Source of the DNA: NORP110 sp051251595
Lineage (GTDB): Bacteria > Pseudomonadota > Alphaproteobacteria > Rhodobacterales > Rhodobacteraceae
Assembly (NCBI GenBank): GCA_051251595.1
Contig: JBPOFA010000013.1
Location: 1-64,000, forward strand
Direction of reading: 5' to 3'
DNA length: 64,000 nucleotides
In this document: in pieces, positions 51,568 to 59,568 of the stretch
Layout of the letters: each line of letters starts with the position of its first letter
How positions within the stretch are numbered: the first letter of the stretch is position 1
Notes under the pieces: generated by a model
Told to the model about the DNA's origin: nothing
Database searches by the model: none
Seen by the model: the letters and a program-made list of their open reading frames with translations, nothing else
Program-made: the position numbers and the translations under genes

Positions 51568-51864
51568 ACTCTGGCTACCCTTGCTTGCTTGGTGTTTTGG
51601 CATGGCCTCTCAGGGTCGTTCTGTCGGCGCAATGACATCGCGTTCCCAAAACAGGGGGTGTTTCCCAAAGCCTACGGGACCCGCCCGCATCAATGCAACG
51701 CACAATTCCATTGGGGGCTCAAGAACGCCGATGGTTGCAAGTTGATCCTTCGGGGCAGTCACGCGCCCAGAAACCAGCAGTTGTTCTTTCCGGTGCCATG
51801 GCCCAGATTGCGGCAAGACGCGGTGAATTGGTCCCGCCAACATTTGCAGCAGGAGCAATAAACA
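51568..51864. other. 297-bp region with no confident gene
   Basis: A minus-strand frame (51610-51843) reads plausibly as a 77-residue protein ending LMRAGPVGFGKHPLFW and ERDVIAPTERP, but it has no recognisable family and no clear ribosome site. A plus-strand frame is equally open. I call neither. Confidence 0.3.
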
Positions 51865-52221
51865 ATGCCACATGTCTCGCTCGAATTTTCCCAAGGAATC
51901 GAGAAAACCCATGACATCCAGTCCGCCTGCGATGCGCTGTTTGAGACGCTCGCCAACCACGGTGCTTTTGATCGTGCACCGATAAAAATCCGCGCGAAGC
52001 CGGTTGAGTTTTTTCGCATCGGCACAGAACCTCAGAGCTTTGTTCATGCCACTTTGCTTTTGATGGATGGGCGCGATGCGGAGACTAAGGCGCAGATCAC
52101 GCAGATCGTCCTTGCCACGCTGGAACGCGTCTTTCCGGATGTGGGCAGCCTGACGGTGCAGGACGTTGAAATGAGCCGTGCGACCTATGCCAAACGAGTG
52201 TTGCCTGCGTCGCCGGACTGA
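51865..52221 (+). CDS. 5-carboxymethyl-2-hydroxymuconate isomerase-like tautomerase
   Basis: A 118-residue protein beginning MPHVSLEFSQGIE. Pro2 is the catalytic base of the tautomerase superfamily once Met is removed, and the rest (RAKPVEFFRIG, FVHATLLLMDGRDAETKAQI) follows CHMI (HpaF-like). The family acts in homoprotocatechuate breakdown, but no other hpa gene is nearby, so the substrate may differ. Confidence 0.82.
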   Translation: MPHVSLEFSQGIEKTHDIQSACDALFETLANHGAFDRAPIKIRAKPVEFFRIGTEPQSFVHATLLLMDGRDAETKAQITQIVLATLERVFPDVGSLTVQDVEMSRATYAKRVLPASPD

Positions 52222-52307
52222 ACCCGTGAGCGCCAGCCTTTGGGGCTTCTCGGGGCGCGGTGATTTGTGCTAGCGCTTAGGGATCGCTCTGGATGACAGG
52301 AAACAGA

Positions 52308-52964
52308 ATGGAAAATTCGCCCCCCAACTACATGTTCGACGCTTCTGAAAAGCCATCGCTTGATCTGTTCAAGGTTCCGCTGGTCGTGGCGACGGAGGAC
52401 ACGGTGCAGGACTATGGCTGTTTGGTTGATGATCCTGCGAAATTCGACATCGAAATCGTCCGCTGGCCCGCACAGGGGTGGCGCCCCGTGGATGAAGGCA
52501 CGGGCGACGAAGGTGGATTTGTAGAGGGCACGTTTCACGGCAACTGGAAAGGCGATGTTCTTTACGGGTCCAATGAGGCGGTGAACGGCAACTATGTTTT
52601 GGGCTGGTCAACCGATCCGCAAAACGCATCCGCTGAAACGGCAACGGTTCCGCGCGATCAGGTTTTGCTGTGGCATATGAACTACCACCCCGACGGGGGG
52701 CAGTTGTTCTTTCCGCTGGACGAAAAACCTTTTGTTGTGCCCGTGGCCTTGCCCGGCGATGATCTGAAACCTGAACAGGTTATTGCGTTTTGGTGCGACG
52801 GGACGCGCGGGCTTTATATTCATCCGGGCATCTGGCACGAAGGCATTTTCCCGGTTGAAGACAACCAGCGCTTTCTGGACCGTCAGGGGCGGGTGCATGC
52901 CCGTGTTAGCTGTGACATCGGTCAGGAATTTGGTGTCTACCTGTCCGTACCCCTGAAACGGTGA
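52308..52964 (+). CDS. ureidoglycolate lyase family protein (AllA-like)
   Basis: A 218-residue protein of the ureidoglycolate lyase/hydrolase fold: TFHGNWKGDVLYGSNEAVNG, HMNYHPDGGQLFFPLD, FWCDGTRGLYIHPGIWHEGI. AllA converts ureidoglycolate to glyoxylate and urea in purine breakdown. This group is longer than E. coli AllA (about 160 residues) and may have another substrate. ATG 52308 has AGGA 7 nt upstream, better than ATG 52293. It would fit the ureide/carbamoyl theme of the cluster 4 kb upstream, but no linkage is shown. Confidence 0.78.
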   Translation: MENSPPNYMFDASEKPSLDLFKVPLVVATEDTVQDYGCLVDDPAKFDIEIVRWPAQGWRPVDEGTGDEGGFVEGTFHGNWKGDVLYGSNEAVNGNYVLGWSTDPQNASAETATVPRDQVLLWHMNYHPDGGQLFFPLDEKPFVVPVALPGDDLKPEQVIAFWCDGTRGLYIHPGIWHEGIFPVEDNQRFLDRQGRVHARVSCDIGQEFGVYLSVPLKR

Positions 52965-52979
52965 GGTCCGCAGTCCGGT

Positions 52980-53441
52980 CTAGCCAGTGATGCTGTCGAG
53001 GTTCCCGATGATGCTGATCATCAAGGCGACACCGCAGATCAAAAGCGCGAGCCAAAAGAAATAGTGCATAACCACGGCGGATAGCCCAAGCCCGACGGCC
53101 ATAAAGGACAGCCGATGCGGTTCATTCCTGAACAATCCGATTCCGCCGAATACCGCTGCGATGCCCGCAAGGACCAGCGCTGTTACGGTAATCAGCCCGT
53201 GATATTTGACCTTCCAGGGAACTGGTTCTGGGACCGGTTCGGGTTTCGGCTCTCCCGAGAGGACGCGTTTTGCGGAGAGTTTGATCTCTGCCGCGATCTC
53301 GCCAATGGCGCTGCCGCTGCTTTCCTTTTGTGGTTCAAAAAATGCCGACAATTGAATGACCACGACGACAAGGCTCACCATGCCAAGCAAAAAGCCAATC
53401 AATCCAAAGGTTGCTGGTCGATGTGTCGAAACCTGAGTCAT
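52980..53441 (-). CDS. inner-membrane protein of unknown function
   Basis: A 153-residue protein with one N-terminal helix (TFGLIGFLLGMVSLVVVVIQ), a Pro/Glu-rich linker (GEPKPEPVPEPVPW) and three C-terminal helices. No family recognised. ATG 53441 has AGGT upstream; the longer frame to 53681 crosses a hairpin-forming non-coding region and lacks coding character. Confidence 0.6.
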   Translation of the reverse strand: MTQVSTHRPATFGLIGFLLGMVSLVVVVIQLSAFFEPQKESSGSAIGEIAAEIKLSAKRVLSGEPKPEPVPEPVPWKVKYHGLITVTALVLAGIAAVFGGIGLFRNEPHRLSFMAVGLGLSAVVMHYFFWLALLICGVALMISIIGNLDSITG

Positions 53442-53594
53442 ACCTATACCTACTTTTCGCGCGCCCTTGCGTGTTTGGATAATACATGGACGTGGCATAA
53501 ATGTGTCGTCAAATTTGTGTCGCGTTTGGTGCGTAGCAACAGCAGCAATTTGCGCAGAGGCCAGGCGTGCAAGCCGTGTATTGGGCGTACTTTG

Positions 53595-53628
53595 GAAACA
53601 AAGCCCCACCAAGGGGCGCGCTTGTTTC
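53595..53628. repeat. hairpin in a divergent promoter region
   Basis: GAAACAA (53595-53601) pairs with TTGTTTC (53622-53628), and inside it GCCCC (53603-53607) pairs with GGGGC (53613-53617). It lies between the divergent membrane-protein and exported-protein genes. No T-run follows on either strand. Confidence 0.5.
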
Positions 53629-53733
53629 TGTAATGGGCGCAGTGCCGCAATTTGGTAGTATTTTGGCCATATCTCCGACAATATTCACAGATTGGAATAT
53701 TCCGAATTCCCTTTTCCCGCAGGAGTACGTGAA

Positions 53734-54657
53734 ATGCCGCTGAAAAAAAGTTCCGGATCGCTCGTCTCAACTGGTTTGATTGCCGTTGCATTCCTTTTGG
53801 CGCCACCTTTGCTGCCCGATGCATCTGGGATGGATCTTGGCGGTGCGGCCTTTGCAAAGTCTGACAAGTCGAAAGGCAAATCCAGCAGCAGCGCCAAAAG
53901 CAGTTCTGGGGGATCGTCCTCTAAAGGGAAGTCGTCTGCAAAGACCAAATCAACCAAGAAAAGCAAGAGCGCCAAGCCTTCTAAGAACAAAGCCTCGGCA
54001 AAGACCAAGCCTGTGAAGAAGAACGGTCAGGCTCGGGTCGAAAAAGTCTCGCTGACAGATGACGCATCAGCGTTGCGGCCGAATGAAAAGGGGAAGTGGA
54101 ACGCTTCGAATGCGAATGTGAATGCGTTGAACGCCCATATCGGCAATCAGAATTTTAACGGCACAATTGGGGCCCTGGCCCAATATAAACTCGCGGCGAC
54201 TGCAGCCTCTGGAGAGCCTTTGAACGCATTTGAACAAAGAGCCTTGGATGGTCTGGTTACGGTAGAGCCTTTGGACATCTCTGACATGGACAAGACGGAC
54301 TATCTGAACAGCGAGGTGGGAGAGGGTGATCCGGTCTTTGAGGTGGTCGACGGCACGGTCAGCTGCACGCAGAATTGCCCGGAAGATATCGATAACCCCG
54401 ACGGTTCCAACGATTATGATACCTTGGTGTCGGACGCGCAAAAGGCGCTCGATGAAGAGCTGCAGCGTCTGGACCAGGAAAATCAACAAGTCGCCCTCGA
54501 TACACTCCTGCAAGAGTCTGAAAAGCGTATTATCGACGAGTCCAACAAGACCCTTTCGGATGAACGCAATGATCTGCTGTTGGACGATATCGCAATGGAT
54601 CTGGGAATCACGCGCGCGCCAATTCCCGAGGTCACTGACCCGGTCGTTGTCGAATAA
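53734..54657 (+). CDS. exported Lys/Ser-rich protein of unknown function
   Basis: A 307-residue protein. A hydrophobic signal (LVSTGLIAVAFLLAPPLLP) precedes a low-complexity basic region of about 60 residues rich in Ser, Lys and Gly (KGKSSSSAKSSSGGSSSKGK). An ordered domain with NANVNALNAHIGNQNFNGTI follows, then an acidic coiled-coil-like tail (LDEELQRLDQENQQ). A cysteine pair (VSCTQNCPED) may form a disulfide. The basic tract could bind polyanions, but function is unknown. GGAG precedes ATG 53734. Confidence 0.65.
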   Translation: MPLKKSSGSLVSTGLIAVAFLLAPPLLPDASGMDLGGAAFAKSDKSKGKSSSSAKSSSGGSSSKGKSSAKTKSTKKSKSAKPSKNKASAKTKPVKKNGQARVEKVSLTDDASALRPNEKGKWNASNANVNALNAHIGNQNFNGTIGALAQYKLAATAASGEPLNAFEQRALDGLVTVEPLDISDMDKTDYLNSEVGEGDPVFEVVDGTVSCTQNCPEDIDNPDGSNDYDTLVSDAQKALDEELQRLDQENQQVALDTLLQESEKRIIDESNKTLSDERNDLLLDDIAMDLGITRAPIPEVTDPVVVE

Positions 54658-54751
54658 AGCCGCGCCCAGGTTTCATCGATCCCGAAAGGGGCATCCTCTG
54701 CTGAACAAGTTGTCTTGCACGCCCGCGCGTCAAATGATGTGATGCGGGTGT

Positions 54752-55366
54752 GTGACAAAGGCGGACAGGGTGTCGAGCGGACTTATCATTGATTTCGTAG
54801 GTGGAGCCGTTGGCCACCGGCGTCGCTTTGGTGGCGGGCGTGGGCAGGCTTTGCCCCGTGCCATCGGCATGAAATCTGGCAAGACCCCTGACATCGTCGA
54901 TGCGACGGCCGGCCTAGGGCGCGATGCGTTTCTGCTGGCGGCCCTTGGGGCGCGGGTCACATTGATCGAACGTTCTGACCAGATGCACAGCTTGCTTGCA
55001 GATGGTATGGCGCGGGCCAAAGAGCAGGGCGGTGAACTGGCCGAGATTATGGACCGGATGGTATTGCTGCATGGCGACGCCAAAACGTTGTTGCCCGGCC
55101 TGTCGCCAGAGGTGGTGCTGGTTGACCCGATGCACCCCCCTCGCGGTAACTCTGCTCTGGTGAAAAAGGAAATGCGTTTGATCCGGGAAATCGTCGGGGT
55201 GGATGCGGATGCCGAAGAGCTGATGCAAGCGGCGCTGTCCACTGCGCGCAAGCGGGTGGTGTTGAAATGGCCTGCCAAGGCCGCGCCGCTGCCGGGATTG
55301 CGTGCGGCCTCACATCAGATCATGGGCAAATCCACGCGGTATGATGTCTTTATGTGTACGGGCTAA
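54752..55366 (+). CDS. rsmJ: 16S rRNA (guanine-1516-N2) methyltransferase RsmJ
   Basis: A class I AdoMet methyltransferase: IIDFVGGAVGHRRRFGGGRG, then DATAGLGRDAFLLAALG (motif I), and LVDPMHPPRGNSALVKKEMR, the RsmJ signature. It modifies the 30S decoding region. The only start is GTG 54752 (a stop lies four codons upstream), giving 204 residues, shorter at the N-terminus than E. coli RsmJ (about 250) because the pre-domain is missing. The catalytic domain is complete. Confidence 0.88.
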   Translation: MTKADRVSSGLIIDFVGGAVGHRRRFGGGRGQALPRAIGMKSGKTPDIVDATAGLGRDAFLLAALGARVTLIERSDQMHSLLADGMARAKEQGGELAEIMDRMVLLHGDAKTLLPGLSPEVVLVDPMHPPRGNSALVKKEMRLIREIVGVDADAEELMQAALSTARKRVVLKWPAKAAPLPGLRAASHQIMGKSTRYDVFMCTG

Positions 55367-55564
55367 GATTGACGCCAGAGCCTTGGATTGTTGAGTCAAA
55401 TCAATCTGCTAGACTCTGTTCGTCGTGTAGCACATGAATTGTTGATTTTTGCGAGTTCCGTGGCCTGCATTCGTCGGGGCCTAAGAAATTGATATTTTGG
55501 GGATGGTCCGGCCAATCGAAAGTTTCTGGGGAAACGGCCTCGCCGGCGCGTTTCCCGCTGCAGA

Positions 55565-55741
55565 TCATTTCTTGTCGCGGGCGGCTTTCTCTTCTTTGGT
55601 CAGCTTATTGTTCCAAACGTTTTTGCTGAGCCCCAGCTCGCTTGGAAAAGGCTTTGTTTCGCCGACGCTGACCTTGCCACCCTTGTTCAGAAATTCCTGA
55701 ATAAGCTCTTCATCTGTCGTTTTTTTAGGGACCTGTTTCAT
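55565..55741 (-). CDS. small basic protein of 58 residues
   Basis: A minus-strand ORF from ATG 55741 to TGA 55565 encodes MKQVPKKTTDEELIQEFLNK, then GGKVSVGETKPFPSELGLSK and NVWNNKLTKEEKAARDKK. The sequence is regular, charged and soluble with no frame disruptions and codon choice like its neighbours. No family recognised. It is monocistronic in a 459-bp gap; upstream (55367-55564) I see nothing else. Confidence 0.7.
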   Translation of the reverse strand: MKQVPKKTTDEELIQEFLNKGGKVSVGETKPFPSELGLSKNVWNNKLTKEEKAARDKK

Positions 55742-55825
55742 AAAAACTGCTTACGCCCGTGGCCAAGCCATGTCACGCGGAATTTGAGCGGTTTTCGGCG
55801 CGACATTGCTTGGTTTTTGACAGGG

Positions 55826-56758
55826 TTATCCCATCATCAACTGATAGCTGGCCGGAACATAGTGAAATCCGTCGTCCCGTGTGTCCACATAACCAAGCGC
55901 GGGCCAGGGCATGTGATAGCCGATGAATGGCACCTTATCCGCCGCCAACATGCCCAAGACCTTGCGCCGAGACTGGGCCGCCATCGCTTTGTCGATGTCA
56001 AAGCGGACTTCCCAATCGGGATAGGCCAGCGACCAGACATAATGGTTCGCCAGATCAGCCGCCAGCATCAGCTGCGACCCGCCGCTTTCCAACATGTATC
56101 CCATATGTCCCGGCGTGTGGCCAAAGGCGGCAACGGCGGTGATGCCCGATGCGACGGAACCCCCATCATCGAGGAAGGCGATTTGGTCGTTCAGAGGAAC
56201 GACATTGTTCGCAAAGCCCTCGTTATCTGTTCCGGACCAATGGTTGTGTTCCACAGATCCGGTGATGTAGCGGGCGTTTTTGAAGGTCGGGCTGCCATCG
56301 GCCATAAGCCCGCCGATATGGTCGCCATGCATGTGCGTGATGACCACGGTATCGACCTGATCCGGCATATAGCCTGCCGAGGCCAGAGCGCCTACGATCC
56401 CGGCGCCGTTCAGGCCCGTGTCAAACAGGATCAGTTCTGTGCCGGTGTTCACAACTGTTGGTGTGAAAAAGAACTGGGCTTTGTCGGCGGGTATGTGGGC
56501 TGCGGCAGAGGCTTGGGCAAATTCTTCTTCTGACACGTTCATGCCAAAGATGCCTTGGGCGCCTTCGACTGTCCGCGTCCCGGCCAGTAGGGCTGTGACT
56601 TCAAAATCGCCAAGTTTGAAACGATTGAAGGTGCTTGTTCCACCGCCCATCATCGGTGCGCCGGCACGGGCGGTCGAGGCGACCCCCAAAGCGGCGGCGG
56701 GCAGGGTGGCCGCACCGATCAGGGCGGTTCTTCGTGTGACGAGGCTAGGACGTGTCAT
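55826..56758 (-). CDS. exported MBL-fold metallo-hydrolase
   Basis: A 310-residue metallo-beta-lactamase-fold protein with a Tat-type signal (TRRTALIGAATLPAAALG). Zinc ligands are VITHMHGDHIGGLM near residue 135, GHTPGHMGYML near 215 and AADLANHY; the IGYHMPWPALGYV end closes the site. The group includes lactonase-like and arylsulfatase-like enzymes; substrate unknown. AAGGAG before ATG 56758 fixes the start. Confidence 0.85.
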   Translation of the reverse strand: MTRPSLVTRRTALIGAATLPAAALGVASTARAGAPMMGGGTSTFNRFKLGDFEVTALLAGTRTVEGAQGIFGMNVSEEEFAQASAAAHIPADKAQFFFTPTVVNTGTELILFDTGLNGAGIVGALASAGYMPDQVDTVVITHMHGDHIGGLMADGSPTFKNARYITGSVEHNHWSGTDNEGFANNVVPLNDQIAFLDDGGSVASGITAVAAFGHTPGHMGYMLESGGSQLMLAADLANHYVWSLAYPDWEVRFDIDKAMAAQSRRKVLGMLAADKVPFIGYHMPWPALGYVDTRDDGFHYVPASYQLMMG

Positions 56759-56877
56759 GGCAGCTCCTTTTCTGAGAACGAATAAGCGGTAAGATAGTTC
56801 AGGAATTGCCCCTGACATGTCACGAAAGCGTGATGCCTGGTCGATGGTTTGACGACTTTTCAGCGAAGGAGAGTGTG

Positions 56878-57306
56878 ATGGCGGAAAACAAGACGAAACC
56901 TACCCCGGATGACGTTGCTGATTTTTTGGCAAATGTCGCTCCATCGCGGCGGCAACAGGACGCGATGGTTCTGGATCGATTGTTCCAAGAGGTCAGCGGT
57001 TTCCAGCCTCAGATCTGGGGAACATCAATCATCGGCTATGGAAGCTATCACTATACCTATGAAAGTGGCCGCGAAGGGGATTCCCTGGCAACGGGATTTT
57101 CCCCGCGCAAGGCCAATCTGGTGATCTATATCATGCCGGGATATGGCGATTATTCAGACCTATTGGTCCGGTTGGGCAAACATAAGCTGGGCAAATCCTG
57201 CCTTTACCTGAACAGTTTGAAGGATGTGGATCTTGACGTTCTGAAGGCGATCATCCGCGCCGGTCTGGATGATCTGCAAAAGAAATGGCCGATTCAGCCC
57301 TCCTGA
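56878..57306 (+). CDS. DUF1801 family protein
   Basis: A 142-residue YdhG-like domain protein: VADFLANVAPSRRQQDAMVL, PQIWGTSIIGYGSYHYTY, and LGKHKLGKSCLYLNSLKDVD. Function unknown. AAGGAG lies 7 nt before ATG 56878. It is followed 66 bp later by gltX in the same direction and divergent from the MBL gene. Confidence 0.8.
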   Translation: MAENKTKPTPDDVADFLANVAPSRRQQDAMVLDRLFQEVSGFQPQIWGTSIIGYGSYHYTYESGREGDSLATGFSPRKANLVIYIMPGYGDYSDLLVRLGKHKLGKSCLYLNSLKDVDLDVLKAIIRAGLDDLQKKWPIQPS

Positions 57307-57372
57307 GGTGAAGCGAAACATGGACAAATGCTTCGGTCTGTGAAAAAGCACCAACGGTTCAGGAGATACCCA

Positions 57373-58695
57373 ATGACTGTCACACGTTTCGCCCCTTCGC
57401 CTACCGGCTATTTGCACATCGGAAACCTGCGCGCTGCGCTGTTCAATTATTTGATCGCGCGTCAGCAAGGCGGCCAGTTCGTCTTGCGGCTGGATGATAC
57501 CGACCCGGTGCGTTCAACGGCTGAATATGCTGAGGCCATTCAGGAAGACCTGACATGGCTGGGTTTGGACTGGGACCGGATTGAAAAACAATCAGACCGA
57601 CTAGAGCGGTACGAGGCCGCCGCCGATGAATTGCGCGCGGCGGGGCGGTTTTATGAATGCTTTGAAACGCCGGTCGAATTGGACCTGAAGCGCAAAAAGC
57701 AACTGAACATGGGCAAGCCGCCGGTTTACGACCGCGCAGCGCTGGAGCTGAGCGAAGCCGAAAAAGACGCCCTGCGGGCAGAGCGTGGGCCGGGGGTGTG
57801 GCGCTTTAAGCTGGATCATGAACGGATCGAGTGGACAGACGGAATTCTGGGCGATCTGTCGATTGACGCCGCCAGCGTGTCTGACCCGGTTTTGATCCGC
57901 GCCGACGGACAGTTTTTGTACACGCTCGCCTCTGTCTGCGATGACATCGATTATGGCATCACCTATGTTGTGCGCGGTTCGGATCACGTGACGAATACGG
58001 CCACGCAAATTCAGATCATCCGGGCCCTTGGGGGAACGGTTCCTGAATTTGCCCACCATTCTTTGCTGACCGGCCCGCAGGGTGAGGCCTTGTCCAAGCG
58101 GCTTGGAACCTTAGCACTGCGCGACATGCGGACCAAAGGCATCGAACCGATGGCCATCCTGTCGCTGATGGCGCGGCTTGGGTCTTCTGACCCGGTAGAG
58201 CTGCGTACCTCTATGGATGAGCTGATCGAAGGGTTCGACATTTCACATTTCGGCTCTGCTCCGACGAAGCTGGACGATGCCGATCTGCTGCCTCTAACGG
58301 CGCGGTACAATCAGACATTGGCCTATGCCGATGTCGCTGAAGCGGTCAAAGCGCTTGGCGTTCCAGATGCGATTGCCCCAGATTTCTGGGAGGTTGTTAA
58401 AGGCAACATCACGACCCTTTCCGATATGTCCACTTGGTGGGATCTGTTCCGCGATGGCGCGACGCCGCTGATTGCGGATGAGGACAAGGATTTCGTGGCA
58501 GAGGCGTTCGCGATGGTGCCAGAGTTTCCTTACACTTCCGAAACCTGGGGGGCTTGGACCTCTGCGGTGAAGGAAAAGACCGGACGCAAGGGGCGCGGAT
58601 TGTTCATGCCGCTGCGCCATGCTGTGACAGGGCAACAGCGCGGGCCGGAAATGGCCGACGTCATGGCGCTTTTGCAAAATCCGATCAAGCTTTGA
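57373..58695 (+). CDS. gltX: glutamyl-tRNA synthetase
   Basis: A class I synthetase of 440 residues. The HIGH motif appears as YLHIGNLRAAL (about residue 13) and KMSKS as EALSKRLG near 235. VLRLDDTDPVRS is the GluRS signature. Alphaproteobacteria usually carry two GluRS copies, one of them acting on tRNA-Gln or other substrates; this shorter type is probably the second. A tRNA-Gln gene lies 56 kb away in the same window. AGGAGA precedes ATG 57373. Confidence 0.93.
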   Translation: MTVTRFAPSPTGYLHIGNLRAALFNYLIARQQGGQFVLRLDDTDPVRSTAEYAEAIQEDLTWLGLDWDRIEKQSDRLERYEAAADELRAAGRFYECFETPVELDLKRKKQLNMGKPPVYDRAALELSEAEKDALRAERGPGVWRFKLDHERIEWTDGILGDLSIDAASVSDPVLIRADGQFLYTLASVCDDIDYGITYVVRGSDHVTNTATQIQIIRALGGTVPEFAHHSLLTGPQGEALSKRLGTLALRDMRTKGIEPMAILSLMARLGSSDPVELRTSMDELIEGFDISHFGSAPTKLDDADLLPLTARYNQTLAYADVAEAVKALGVPDAIAPDFWEVVKGNITTLSDMSTWWDLFRDGATPLIADEDKDFVAEAFAMVPEFPYTSETWGAWTSAVKEKTGRKGRGLFMPLRHAVTGQQRGPEMADVMALLQNPIKL

Positions 58696-58699
58696 CGGG

Positions 58700-59257
58700 C
58701 TAAGGCCGAATGATCTGTGCGGACAGTTGGTGCAGCCAGTTGTCCGTCATTTCCGTTTCGGTTTCGCTTAGGTTTTGGTGGCGTGGATAGCTTGGCTGTG
58801 CGCGGTCGTTCAGGATCGGCGTGTCCCATCCATCCGTCGTTTCAAAGAAATGCTGCACGCCCTGGGCCCCGAATTCGCGATGATAGCCCTGAACGACGAC
58901 ATCAATGTAGCTGAGCAAGATGGGATGCTTTTCGGTGCCGGGCCCGTGCTTGCCGTCTGGAATGGCATAGACGTGGATTTCAGCAGGGCTACTTAGCCCA
59001 TGGGACACCAGCGGGGTCACATCCTGCCGGTCATAGGCATGTTCGCGTTGTTCCAATGCAGGATCACCGTGAGGGGCACGCATGATAATGCCGTCGATGC
59101 TGGAACCCGAATCTGGCAGTGCTGTTAAATACGCAACGGGGCGCAAATCTGTATGGCGCCAAACACGTCGCCAGCCAGACATGCGTGCAGGATGCGCCTG
59201 ATAATTGTGCGTCTCGCGGTTAACGAGTGATCCGTAGCCAAAAATATACTGTTTCAT
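58700..59257 (-). CDS. gamma-glutamylcyclotransferase family protein
   Basis: A 185-residue protein opening YIFGYGSLVNRE, the phosphate-loop-like motif of the GGCT fold, with a central YLTALPDSGSSIDGIIMRAP and catalytic-type Glu in LEQREHAYDR. Relatives release 5-oxoproline from gamma-glutamyl peptides. ATG 59257 gives the family's N-terminus; ATG 59275 is an alternative. It is convergent with gltX (4 bp between stops) and divergent from the riboswitch. Confidence 0.8.
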   Translation of the reverse strand: MKQYIFGYGSLVNRETHNYQAHPARMSGWRRVWRHTDLRPVAYLTALPDSGSSIDGIIMRAPHGDPALEQREHAYDRQDVTPLVSHGLSSPAEIHVYAIPDGKHGPGTEKHPILLSYIDVVVQGYHREFGAQGVQHFFETTDGWDTPILNDRAQPSYPRHQNLSETETEMTDNWLHQLSAQIIRP

Positions 59258-59342
59258 CACCAAAAGTATCTGCATCGCCCTGCAATGAAACACAAGCGCT
59301 TGCCTGCCATTTGGCAATGCAGTAGCGTTCCGCCTGTCAACG

Positions 59343-59490
59343 TGGGGAGAATCTGGTTCATTCCAGTGCCGAAGGAGCAACCGCCTCGGAAACTCTCAGG
59401 CCCAAGGACCTGCGATGACATCAGACTCTGGAGAGAGGTGTTCATCGCACCCGCCGAAGGGATAACGATCTCAGGCCAAAGGACAGAGGG
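59343..59490 (+). ncRNA. tandem glycine riboswitch
   Basis: Two aptamers lie in series. The first (about 59343-59434) has core GCCGAAGGAGCAA (59368-59380) and CTCTCAGG (59393-59400) followed by CCCAAGGACC. The second (about 59435-59490) has GCCGAAGGGATAA (59453-59465) and ATCTCAGGCCAAAGGACAG (59468-59486). The two cores joined by a short linker match the known cooperative glycine riboswitch upstream of gcv operons. Glycine binding is expected to switch on gcvTHP. Confidence 0.95.
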
Positions 59491-59528
59491 GGCATCACAC
59501 AGCAGGGCAACCTGCCGTATTTGATGCC
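59491..59528 (+). promoter_or_regulatory. expression-platform hairpin of the glycine riboswitch
   Basis: GGCATCA (59491-59497) pairs with TGATGCC (59522-59528), and inside it GCAGG-GCAA-CCTGC (59502-59515) forms a tetraloop hairpin. It begins right at the end of aptamer 2 and ends 40 nt before gcvT. There is no T-run, so it may control translation or Rho access rather than be an intrinsic terminator. Confidence 0.6.
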
Positions 59529-59568
59529 GGTGAGCTTTCACATATCCGGCGATTTTGGAAGGCGAGAT

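Noticed and set aside
51610..51843. Possible 77-residue minus-strand protein between the CDGSH and CHMI genes
   Set aside because: Reads smoothly but has no family or clear ribosome site, and the opposite strand is equally open, so it is listed only as an uncertain region.
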